From contig CAZCPY010000031.1 in NCBI GenBank assembly GCA_964499865.1, forward strand, positions 1-28,911: a DNA stretch of 28,911 nucleotides, given 5' to 3'. Every line of letters begins with the position of its first letter. Position 1 is the first letter of the stretch. This DNA comes from JANOGU01 sp964499865 (lineage in GTDB: Bacteria; Pseudomonadota; Alphaproteobacteria; Rhodobacterales; Rhodobacteraceae). Made by a program: the position numbers and the translations under genes. The notes under the pieces were generated by a model that saw only the letters and a list, made by a program, of their open reading frames with translations, did no database searches and was not told the DNA's origin. Positions 16,701 through 23,225 of the stretch are shown in pieces.

Positions 16701-17053
16701 TGCCGGTGTCGCCGTCCGAAAACGCCTTCCACAACGCCGCCATCGAGGCCGCCTTCCGGTCGGCAGTGGCGGGTTACGACCTGCAGCAGCGGGCGGGGCG
16801 AACCGTCCTTTATCGCCCGCCGCTGGACCGCTTCTATCCCGTCACGGGCGGACGCTTCGTCAGCCGGGCCAGGGAATATGTCTTCGACGACAACGACCTG
16901 ACCCGCTTTGCCCCTGCCCTGACCGTCACCGAGGTGCCGGGCGACCATGACTCGATGGTGCTGGAACCCAACGTCCGCGTGCTGGCCGCCCGCCTGCGCG
17001 CCGCCATCGCCGGGGCCGAGGCTGCGGCGCCCTTTGCAGAGGCAGCCGAATGA
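10733..17053 (+). CDS. Type I polyketide synthase, KS-AT-KR-DH-ACP-TE
   Basis: A 2106-aa single-module polyketide synthase. KS is residues about 8-430 with Cys182 (TACSTSL), His318 (HGTGT) and His358 (NIGH). AT is about 532-830 with GHSMG (Ser628) and AAHS (His727), typical of hybrid systems and probably malonyl-specific. KR is about 900-1345 with GGFGGIG (1154-1160), Ser1300, Tyr1313 and Asn1317; VVDD resembles the B-type signature. DH is about 1370-1650 with His1395 and Asp1561 (HPALMD). ACP has LGGHS with Ser1769. TE is about 1843-2085 with Ser1915 (GFSGG), Asp1942 and His2072. All catalytic residues look intact; ER and methyltransferase are absent. The KS resembles those that accept chains from NRPS modules. 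ATG 10733 has GGAAAG just upstream. It overlaps the glycosyltransferase by 4 bases (ATGA). Whether it works once or iteratively cannot be read. Confidence 0.95.
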   Translation: MTDETDGPSDIAIVGMAAHLPGAASLGEYWRLLRDGVEAIRPLSEAELLEAGETHARLRHPRYVRAAAPLDRFEHFDAEFFGFSPKEAAILDPQHRQFLEVAWEALEDAGHPPERFPGAVGVYAGCGMGSYFYFNICSNPGLVDDTGMFLLRHTGNDKDFLATRVSHIFDLRGPSINVQTACSTSLVAIHYAAQALLNGECDMALAGGVTVELPQGRGYVYNEGEILSPDGHCHAFDHRAEGTVFGSGAGCVVLRRLADAKRDGDHIWAVLKGSAVNNDGAAKAGYLAPSVEGQAACIAEAQAIAGVSAETVGYVECHGTGTRLGDPIEVAALTEAFRRTTDCEGFCRIGSVKTNIGHLDTAAGVASLIKAALALHHRQMPPSLNFEAPNPAIAFDGSPFRVNDRLTDWVSDGPRRAGVNSLGVGGTNAHAVLEEAPARRSDASDWPFQPLIVSARGKAALDDACARLAAHLRAEPGLNLADVAYTLKEGRRAFDKARVVVAATPAEAADLLEGKDPRRIWAHDRLAAPEAVFMFPGGGAQYPGMARDLYETEPEFRDWMDRGLAILEPQLDYAIRDLWLAAPGQEEVAAERLRRPSAQLPLIMITEYALAKLYESWGIRPAAMIGHSMGENTAACLAGVMSFRDCIGLVLLRGRLFDSIAPGGMLSVPLDAADLAPRLPADCDMASINAPGLCVVSGPDAALRSLAAALADAGVDTQRIAIDIAAHSRMLEPILPRFGEYLRSIPLHPPQVPVISNRTGRPLTAEQATSPDYWVSHLRGTVQFAEGIRHLAAPGRVFIEMGPGRALSSLAQANGVPQGQVVAALRHPEQTFADDAWHLGTIARLTACGLSPDWSAIWGGARRLRLPLPTYPFQRKPYFIAPGAPATVAEEAPQRIPDIARWGWQPHWRPRAADCEVDVGEGLSDAPPQTWAIFADELGLGAALAARLRGAGHKVVTVRAGDAFGRDGEGGYVLAPERGREGYDLLLRDLVARGLAPSRIAHLWLVTAAETFRAGSSFLHRNLEQGFHALTSLAQALAEENLPRPIHVTCVTTGAAQVRDEGLPYPEKAMIAGPVLVIPKEFPGVTVSSLDLALPRKGLPDGLVSQVLEEVLATPGNAHAALRGARRFERGLKPVALPEERFTLPRGAPVLVTGGFGGIGLTLAEDLIRRCGARVLLIARRPLPDRAAWARHLATHGADDPLSRRILALQRLEALGGEVEVAAADVCNMEEMRAAVAIGERRFGHIRAVIHAAGVVDDCPILAKTPAGIEEVLAPKLHGTQVLRALFPAGSLDRFVVFASTSTVTGPAGQVDYVAANEYLNAFAAGAGDVTAIDWGLWTGVGMAAEALAERTGQRPPAPRLPVTSAHLRAATFDAAGRRVYEGALSQDDWVIGEHRLADGRALLPGTGALTLAAEAMAAEGVAAFEISDLTFLRAFDVPASAPRGLRLRLTPSPEGWGMELQAAASTRGREGHVLTAQGALRPLRDTAAGVDLAALAARCGPAETGDGLPSPQEAHLAFGPRWRVIRARAFGNGEGLAHLALPAAFAAEAATVPLHPALMDLATGWAMALIPGYSADRLWVPVSYARIRVLAPLPAEIASHARLASHSPGSAVFDVTLTDPQGRVCVEVTGFAMRRLDGPLALPPPDPREIDSDAPEVRPLSRAEERLARNLAQGITPAEGAEAFARALSTGLRQVYVSSLDLPALVRQAATAEEARPEGASFARPDLATDYVAPRNDIERTLAGFWQDLLGVGQVGVEDDFFALGGHSLIAVRLFAMVKKAYRTDFPISILFEAPTVAACAALIEAQIGPATDSTEARPAALPQRRFAHLVAMHERDGGPRRPFFLVAGMFGNVLNLRHLAQLLGGDRPFYGLQARGLYGDAPPHATIPEAAADYIAELRQVQPRGPYLLGGFSGGGLTAWEMAHQLEQAGEEVALLALLDTPLPRRPGLTKADKAAIKLAELRRKGPGYLVEWARARYEWERAKRNPLPVSPSENAFHNAAIEAAFRSAVAGYDLQQRAGRTVLYRPPLDRFYPVTGGRFVSRAREYVFDDNDLTRFAPALTVTEVPGDHDSMVLEPNVRVLAARLRAAIAGAEAAAPFAEAAE

Positions 17054-18024
17054 CCGTCCTGACCGTCATCCTGAACTGGCGCACGCCCGAGATGACGCTT
17101 CAGGCACTCGCCGCCGCGCGGGTGGCGATGCAGGGCATCCCGGGCGCGATCACCATCGTCGACAACGACTCGGGCGACGGGTCGGAGGAAAGGCTGCGCG
17201 CGGCGACCGCAGGCATGGCGGACGTGCGGGTGATCCAGTCGGGCCGCAACGGCGGCTTCGGTGCGGGCAACAACGCAGGCATACGCGCGGGCCTGCCCGA
17301 CGGGTCGCGGCCGGAGTTCGTGTATATCCTGAACTCCGACGCCTTCCCCGCGCCGGATGCGATCCTGGCGCTGCTGAACCACCTGCGCCGCCATCCGCAG
17401 GCGGGATTCGCGGGCAGCCACATCCACGGCCCCGAGGGCGAGCCCCACCTGACCGCCTTCCGCTTCCCCTCGGTCGCGGGCGAGTTCGAGGCCGCGATCC
17501 GCTTCGGCCCGGTGACGCGCCTGCTGCGGGAAAGCGTCGTCGCGCCGCCCCTGCCCGGGGCCACGCAGGCGGTGGACTGGCTGGCCGGCGCCTCGCTGAT
17601 GATGCGGACCGACGTGCTGGACCGCATCGGCCTGTTCGACGAGACCTTCTTTCTCTACTTCGAGGAGACCGAGCTTTGCCTGCGCGCCGCCCGCGCGGGG
17701 TTCCTGACCGACTATGTGGTGGAAAGCCGGGTTGCGCATATCGGATCGGCCTCGACCGGCATGAAGACCTGGGCCCGGATGCCGGGCTACTGGTTCGACA
17801 GCCGCCTGCACTATTTCACCAAAAGCCACGGGCGGGGATATGCCGCGGCGGCGACGCTGGCGCATCTGGCGGGGGGCGTGCTGTGGCGGCTGCGCTGCGC
17901 GGTGCAGCGGCGTCCGGTCGTCGACCCGCCGCATTTCTGGCGCGACATGGCGGCCCATGCCCTGCGCGCCTTCTTCCTGCCCAAACCGCGTGCCACCCGG
18001 GCGGTGACGCGCCCGGCGGAGTGA
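17050..18024 (+). CDS. Glycosyltransferase family 2, rhamnosyltransferase-like
   Basis: A 324-aa GT-A fold enzyme. It opens with VLTVILNWRTPEMTLQAL, then IVDNDSGDGSEE (nucleotide binding) and GRNGGFGAGNNAGI. NSD (95-97) stands at the metal-binding DxD position, and FLYFEETELCLRA supplies the acidic catalytic motif. This arrangement is that of dTDP-rhamnosyltransferase-like GT2 proteins, but donor and acceptor are not readable. It overlaps the PKS stop by 4 bases and ends 6 bases before the NRPS start, so it is cotranslated with both. A sugar on the polyketide/peptide product is the simplest reading. The C terminus (about 270-324) has a hydrophobic, basic stretch that may associate with the membrane. 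Confidence 0.9.
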   Translation: MTVLTVILNWRTPEMTLQALAAARVAMQGIPGAITIVDNDSGDGSEERLRAATAGMADVRVIQSGRNGGFGAGNNAGIRAGLPDGSRPEFVYILNSDAFPAPDAILALLNHLRRHPQAGFAGSHIHGPEGEPHLTAFRFPSVAGEFEAAIRFGPVTRLLRESVVAPPLPGATQAVDWLAGASLMMRTDVLDRIGLFDETFFLYFEETELCLRAARAGFLTDYVVESRVAHIGSASTGMKTWARMPGYWFDSRLHYFTKSHGRGYAAAATLAHLAGGVLWRLRCAVQRRPVVDPPHFWRDMAAHALRAFFLPKPRATRAVTRPAE

Positions 18025-18030
18025 TTGCCC

Positions 18031-21000
18031 ATGCCCTCCTGCATCCTGATCGGCCACGACAGCCTGACCCAGGTCTGCGGCGACCAGCTTCGCGAACGCG
18101 GCTGGGACGTGGCGGCGGTGGTCACGCAGTCGGCCGAGGTGCGGGGATGGGCGGATCGGCACGGTTTGCGGCTTGCGCCGCTGGAGGCGGATGCCTTGCC
18201 CGCGGCGGGCTGGCTGTTTTCGGTCGCGAACCTGACGGTGATCCCGGAAGGCGTGCTGCGCCGCGCGCGTCAGGGCGCGGTCAACTTCCACGACGGCCCG
18301 CTGCCGCGCCATGCCGGGCTGAACGCGCCGGTCTGGGCACTGCTGGCCGGTGAGGTGACGCATGGCATCACCTGGCACCGGATGGATGCGGGCATGGATA
18401 CCGGCGACATCCTGGAACAGCGGCTGTTCCCGGTGGCCCCCGACGACACCGCGCTGACGCTGAATACCCGCTGCTTCGAGGCCGCCGCCGACAGCTTTCC
18501 CGCCGTCCTTGACCGCATCGCCGCGGGTGATGTGCGGGGGCGGGCGCAGGACCTGACGCAGCGCAGCCTGCACCTGCGCGCCGACCGGCCCCGCGCGGCG
18601 GGGCGGCTGGACTTCACCCGCCCGGCGGAGGAGGTGCTGCGCATGGTCCGCGCGCTGGACCACGGGACGTACTGGAACCCGCTGGCGACGCCCAAGATCG
18701 CCGCCGGGGACCGTGTGCTGTCGGTGCTGGCTGCGGTTTCCGAACCCGGGGCGCGGGGCGTGCCGGGCGCGGTGCTGGAGGCCTCGCCCGCCGGTCTGGT
18801 CGTCGCCTGCGGCACCGGTGCCGTGCGGCTGCTGCGGCTGGCCGAGGACGGGCGCAAGGTCTGTCCGGGCAGTCTGGGCGCGACGCAGCTTCCCTCGCCC
18901 ACCGAGCAAGAGGCCGAGCGTCTGGCAGGAGCCATGGCGATGGCCGCCGGTCGGGACGGTGCCTTTCGCGCGGCGTTGCTGGACCTGCGGCCCCTGACGG
19001 CGGGCGAAGGTCCGGGCGGCATCCCCGCCTGGCAGCGCCTGCCGTTGCCCGCGGGCGATGCCATGGCCTACGCCGCGGCGCTGCTGCGCAACGCGGGGCA
19101 GGAGACGGGCGATATCGCCTTCTCCGCCGGACCCTCGCCCCTGCCGGGGTATCTGACCGACTGGGTGCCCCTGCGGATCGACGGCAGCGGCACGGTCAGC
19201 GCGGCGCGCGCCGCGCTGGCGCGCGCGCTGGAAAGGGCGCAGCGCACGCCCGGCTTTGCCCGCGACCTGCCCGACCGCGATGCGCGGCTGGCGGGTGTTG
19301 CCATCCCGCCCGTGGCGCTGTCGTCGGTCGACGCGCCCCTGCCGGGCAGCGCGCTGACCCTGGCGGTCACGCGCGACGGTGCCGCCCTGCATGCCGACAC
19401 CGCCCGCATGGCCGACGCCGCGGCGCTGGCCGCGCGGCTGGCCCATGTCGCCGCGGCCTTCGCAGCGGCGCCGGAGGAGATGCCCTTCGCCGACCTGCCC
19501 TACATGACCCCGCAGGAAAGGGCGGCGGTCATCGGAACCCCCAACGCCACCGCCCGCGACCACGACCGCGCCCTGACCCTGCCCGCGGCCTTCGCCGCCC
19601 GGGCCGCCCGCACGCCCGACCGCGTGGCGCTGGTCTGCGACCGTGAAAGCCTGACCTACCGCCAGCTTGACGCCCGCGCCGATGCCTATGCCAGCACCCT
19701 GCGCCGCATGGGTGTGGCGCGCGGCACGCTGGTCGGCCTCTGCCTGCCGCGCCAGCCCGACCTCGTGGCCGCCGCCATCGGCATCCAGCGGGCGGGCGGG
19801 GCCTATGTGCCGATGGACCCGGCCTATCCCGCCGACCGCCTGGCGCTTTACGCGCAGGATTCGGGCTGCCCCGTCATCGTGACCGACGCCGCCCGCGCGG
19901 CGCACCTGCCGGGGACAAAGCTGCTTGCGACCGACCCCGCCCTGAACCTGCCCGCACAGGCGCCCGAAGGCGGGCCTGAGCCGGAGGATCTGGCCTACCT
20001 GATCTACACTTCCGGCTCCACCGGGCGGCCCAAGGGGGTGATGGTCGAACAGCGCAACGTGATGAACTTCTTCGCCGGGATGGACGACCGTCTTGGCGCG
20101 GATGCCGGCGTATGGCTTGCCGTCACCTCGCTGTCCTTCGACATTTCGGTGCTGGAGCTGTTCTGGACCCTGACGCGCGGCTTCACCGTCGTGCTGACCT
20201 CGGACGCCAACCGCGCGCTGGTTTCCGGCGGGCCGATGGGGTCCGACGGGGGCATGAACTTTTCGCTGATGTACTGGGGCAACGACGACGGCCCCGGCGC
20301 GCAGAAGTACCGCCTGCTGCTGGAAGGCGCCAGGTTCGCCGATCAGCATGGGTTCTCGGCCGTCTGGACGCCGGAGCGGCACTTCCACGCCTTCGGTGGC
20401 CCTTACCCGAACCCCGCCGTCACCGGCGCCGCGGTGGCCGCCGTCACCTCGCGTCTGGCGGTCCGCGCGGGGTCCTGCGTCGCGCCCCTGCACCACCCCG
20501 CACGGATCGCCGAGGACTGGGCGGTCATCGACAACCTGACCGGGGGGCGCGCGGGGCTCGCCATCGCCTCGGGCTGGCATCCCGACGATTTCGTGCTGCG
20601 GCCCGAGAACGCGCCGCCCGGCAACAAGGCCGCGATGCTGCAGGCCATCGACCAGGTGCGACGCCTGTGGCGCGGCGAGGCGGTGGAATTTCCGACCGCC
20701 TCCGGCAAGCCCTTTGCCGTGGTCACCCAGCCGCGTCCGGTGTCCAAGGACCTGCCGATCTGGATCACCACTGCGGGCAACCCCGACACCTGGCGCGAGG
20801 CGGGCCGGATCGGGGCGCATGTGCTGACCCACCTGCTGGGCCAGTCCATCGCCGAGGTCGGCGACAAGATCGCCCTGTACCACGCCGCGCTGCGCGAGGC
20901 CGGGCATGACCCCGCGCGGTTCCAGGTCACCCTGATGCTGCACACCTGCCTGGCCGCCGACCGCGATACCGCGCGCGAGATCGCGCGCGGGCCGATGAAG

Positions 21001-22560
21001 GACTACCTCCGCTCGGCCGCGGCGCTCATCAAGCAGTATGCCTGGGCCTTCCCCGCCTTCAGGAAACCGCAGGGCGCCGCGCAGCCGCCGGACATCGACC
21101 TCGGTTCGCTTTCGGCCGAGGAGACCGAGGCGATCCTCGACTTCGCCTTCGCCCGCTATTTCGAGGAGTCAGGGCTTTTCGGCACCGTCGAGGATGCGCT
21201 GGCGCGGGTGGATCAGGTGCGCGCCATCGGCGTGACGGAAGTGGCCTGCCTGATCGACTACGGCATCGCCCCCGACGTGGTGCTTGACGGCCTTCGTCCG
21301 CTGGCCGAGGTGGTGCGCCGCGCCAACCTGGCGGCGGGGCCTGCCGGGGACGATTTCTCGATCGCCGCGCAGATCGTCCGCCACAAGGTCACGCATCTGC
21401 AATGCACGCCCTCGATGGCCCGCATGATCGCCACCAACCCCGAGGCGCGTGGCGCCCTGGCAAAGGTCGGCACGCTGATGCTGGGGGGCGAGGCGCTGCC
21501 CGGCACGCTGGTGGCCGACCTGCGCGCCGCCACAGGGGCGCGGTTGCTGAACATGTACGGCCCGACCGAGACCACGATCTGGTCCACGGTGGAGGAGGTG
21601 GGCGCGCCCGAGACCACGACCAACATCGGCACACCCATCGCCAATACGCAGGTCTACGTGCTGGACGGCGCCCTGCGCCCCGTGCCCCCCGGGGTGGCGG
21701 GAGAGCTGTGGATCGGCGGCGAGGGCGTGGCGCGCGGCTACTGGCAGCGGCCCGACCTGACCGCCGACCGCTTCCGCGACAACCCGTTCCACGGCGGGCG
21801 GATGTATGGCACGGGCGATCTGGTGGCCTGGCGGGCGGATGGCCGTCTGGATTTCCTCGGCCGCGCCGACCATCAGGTCAAGCTGCGCGGCCACCGGATC
21901 GAACTGGGCGAGATCGAGGCCGCCTTGGAGGCTTTGCCGGGTGTCGCGCAAGCCGTGGCGCTGGCACGCGAGGACCAGCCGGGCGATGTGCGGCTGGTGG
22001 CCTACGTCTCCGGTGCGGGGGATGAAGAGACGCTGCGTTCGGCGCTGGCCGACAGGCTTCCCGCCCACATGGTGCCCGCGCGCATCCTGCGGCTGGGGTC
22101 AATCCCGCTGACGCCCAACGGCAAGGTCGACCGCAAGGCCCTGCCCGCGCCGCAGGCGGTCGCGGTGGCGGTGGCGCCGGCGCCCATGGCCGCGGCACCC
22201 GCGGCGCCGCTGGTGCACCGGCCCGGGGTGGCGGCGGAAATCGCCGCCGTATGGCAGAAGGCGCTTGGCGTGCCGCAGGTGGTGCCCTCGGACAACTTCT
22301 TCGCGCTGGGGGGCCATTCGCTGCTGGCGGTGCAGGTGCATCGCGACCTGCGCGAAAGGCTCAAGGCCGACCGGCTGACGATCACCGACATCTTCCGCTT
22401 CCCCACGCTCGCGGCGCTTGCCGCCCATCTGGGCGAACCGGCGGCCCCGCCGCAGGCCGCGCCGCCCGCCAATGACGCGCCGGTCGGGGGCGACACGCGG
22501 GCGGACGCGCGCCTTGACGCCATGGCCCGCCGCCGCGCCCTGCGCGCGGCACGGGGGTGA
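18031..22560 (+). CDS. NRPS with formyltransferase and adenylation domain split by luciferase-like monooxygenase
   Basis: A 1509-aa multidomain protein of the MupA/Atu3671 type. Residues 1-300 are a methionyl-tRNA-formyltransferase-like domain with N85, H87 and D123. Residues about 310-505 look like the C-terminal half of a condensation domain and lack HHxxxDG. The adenylation domain starts near 517 with A3 YTSGSTGRPKG (659-669) and A4 FDISVLELFW (703-712). A flavin luciferase-like monooxygenase domain (about 742-1100, MNFSLMYWGNDDG, WTPERHFHAFGGPYPNP) interrupts it. It resumes with A5 NMYGPTETT (1174-1182), A7, A8 and A10 (K1365). The carrier has Ser1430 in LGGHS. The pocket residues read D-I-L-Q-M-G-M-I-W-K, like glycine codes. 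I chose ATG 18031 over TTG 18025 because GGAG lies 9 bases before it. No TE; the product must pass to another protein, presumably the PKS. Confidence 0.93.
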   Translation: MPSCILIGHDSLTQVCGDQLRERGWDVAAVVTQSAEVRGWADRHGLRLAPLEADALPAAGWLFSVANLTVIPEGVLRRARQGAVNFHDGPLPRHAGLNAPVWALLAGEVTHGITWHRMDAGMDTGDILEQRLFPVAPDDTALTLNTRCFEAAADSFPAVLDRIAAGDVRGRAQDLTQRSLHLRADRPRAAGRLDFTRPAEEVLRMVRALDHGTYWNPLATPKIAAGDRVLSVLAAVSEPGARGVPGAVLEASPAGLVVACGTGAVRLLRLAEDGRKVCPGSLGATQLPSPTEQEAERLAGAMAMAAGRDGAFRAALLDLRPLTAGEGPGGIPAWQRLPLPAGDAMAYAAALLRNAGQETGDIAFSAGPSPLPGYLTDWVPLRIDGSGTVSAARAALARALERAQRTPGFARDLPDRDARLAGVAIPPVALSSVDAPLPGSALTLAVTRDGAALHADTARMADAAALAARLAHVAAAFAAAPEEMPFADLPYMTPQERAAVIGTPNATARDHDRALTLPAAFAARAARTPDRVALVCDRESLTYRQLDARADAYASTLRRMGVARGTLVGLCLPRQPDLVAAAIGIQRAGGAYVPMDPAYPADRLALYAQDSGCPVIVTDAARAAHLPGTKLLATDPALNLPAQAPEGGPEPEDLAYLIYTSGSTGRPKGVMVEQRNVMNFFAGMDDRLGADAGVWLAVTSLSFDISVLELFWTLTRGFTVVLTSDANRALVSGGPMGSDGGMNFSLMYWGNDDGPGAQKYRLLLEGARFADQHGFSAVWTPERHFHAFGGPYPNPAVTGAAVAAVTSRLAVRAGSCVAPLHHPARIAEDWAVIDNLTGGRAGLAIASGWHPDDFVLRPENAPPGNKAAMLQAIDQVRRLWRGEAVEFPTASGKPFAVVTQPRPVSKDLPIWITTAGNPDTWREAGRIGAHVLTHLLGQSIAEVGDKIALYHAALREAGHDPARFQVTLMLHTCLAADRDTAREIARGPMKDYLRSAAALIKQYAWAFPAFRKPQGAAQPPDIDLGSLSAEETEAILDFAFARYFEESGLFGTVEDALARVDQVRAIGVTEVACLIDYGIAPDVVLDGLRPLAEVVRRANLAAGPAGDDFSIAAQIVRHKVTHLQCTPSMARMIATNPEARGALAKVGTLMLGGEALPGTLVADLRAATGARLLNMYGPTETTIWSTVEEVGAPETTTNIGTPIANTQVYVLDGALRPVPPGVAGELWIGGEGVARGYWQRPDLTADRFRDNPFHGGRMYGTGDLVAWRADGRLDFLGRADHQVKLRGHRIELGEIEAALEALPGVAQAVALAREDQPGDVRLVAYVSGAGDEETLRSALADRLPAHMVPARILRLGSIPLTPNGKVDRKALPAPQAVAVAVAPAPMAAAPAAPLVHRPGVAAEIAAVWQKALGVPQVVPSDNFFALGGHSLLAVQVHRDLRERLKADRLTITDIFRFPTLAALAAHLGEPAAPPQAAPPANDAPVGGDTRADARLDAMARRRALRAARG

Positions 22561-23138
22561 TGGACGACATCGCTGCGGCGCTGCGGGCGCTGCTGCCCGG
22601 GGCGGGCGTGGGGGTGGCCGATCCTGCGCTGGACCATCCGCTCTGGCCGGGCGAGGCCATCGCGGCCATTCCCCGCCGCCAGCGCGAGTTTGCCGCAGGC
22701 CGCGCCGCCGCGCGTGCGGCGCTGGCCGCCGCGGGCCTGCCCGCGGCGGCCATCCCGCAGAACCCCGACCGGTCGCCCGCCTTTCCGCCGGGCCTTGCCG
22801 CCTCCGTCGCCCACAGCGCGACGGTCGCCATTGCCGCCGTCCACCCCGGCCTGCGGGCGCTGGGGATCGACCTGGAGCCCGTCGCCCCCTTCGACCCCGC
22901 GCTGATCCCCGACACGACGCGCCCCGACGATCCCCCGGACCTGTCGCCGCTGGCCCGCTTCGTGCTGCGCGAGGCCGCCTACAAGGCGCAGTTTCCCCTG
23001 ACCCGCCGCCTGCTGTCCTTCCACGAGGTCCGCCTGACCGACCGGGGTGCCCTGACCGCCGAGATGCCGGGCCTTCCGCCCCTGACCCTGCGCCTGGCGC
23101 AGGCGCAGGGCCACTGGATCGCCGCCGCCACCTTGTGA
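22560..23138 (+). CDS. 4'-phosphopantetheinyl transferase, EntD/Sfp type
   Basis: A 192-aa enzyme that moves phosphopantetheine from CoA to carrier-domain serines. It carries EntD-type signatures: RQREFAAGRAAARAAL, SVAHSATVAIAAV, GIDLEPV with D104 and E106 (magnesium binding), and LREAAYKA with E138 and K142. In this operon the natural targets are Ser1769 of the PKS and Ser1430 of the NRPS-like protein. The start ATG shares its A with the NRPS stop codon (TGATG); a GTG at 22557 would add one Met. It is the last gene of the operon. A weak 6-bp hairpin (23139-23162) follows directly. Confidence 0.92.
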   Translation: MDDIAAALRALLPGAGVGVADPALDHPLWPGEAIAAIPRRQREFAAGRAAARAALAAAGLPAAAIPQNPDRSPAFPPGLAASVAHSATVAIAAVHPGLRALGIDLEPVAPFDPALIPDTTRPDDPPDLSPLARFVLREAAYKAQFPLTRRLLSFHEVRLTDRGALTAEMPGLPPLTLRLAQAQGHWIAAATL

Positions 23139-23162
23139 CGGGCGGAAAGCCCCCATCGCCCG
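23139..23162 (+). terminator. Weak hairpin after the PKS/NRPS operon
   Basis: CGGGCG (23139-23144) and CGCCCG (23157-23162) can pair around a 12-base loop immediately after the transferase stop codon. No T tract follows. Read-through into the next gene is possible because only 87 bases separate them. Confidence 0.25.
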
Positions 23163-23169
23163 CGCTGGC

Positions 23170-23183
23170 CCATGGCGCCATGG
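23170..23183. promoter_or_regulatory. Perfect 14-base palindrome before the pseudo-caspase gene
   Basis: CCATGGCGCCATGG is fully self-complementary and lies 42 bases before ATG 23226. A TAATCT follows at 23195-23200, which could be a -10 box without a matching -35. It might be an operator; chance is also possible in such GC-rich DNA. Confidence 0.25.
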
Positions 23184-23225
23184 CCCGGGCATGGTAATCT
23201 TGCGCCGGAACCGGAGGGCGGGGCG

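Noticed and set aside
16834..20943. A 1369-codon open frame on the minus strand under the PKS, GT and NRPS genes
   Set aside because: It is antisense to three genes with intact catalytic motifs, is made of low-complexity Arg/Gly/His/Gln-rich sequence with no recognisable motif, and is expected from high third-position GC.
10733..23138. Siderophore assignment for the cluster, suggested by the Atu3671-type protein
   Set aside because: No TonB receptor, iron regulator, exporter or catechol/hydroxamate accessory gene is in or next to the cluster, so I kept the product as unknown.
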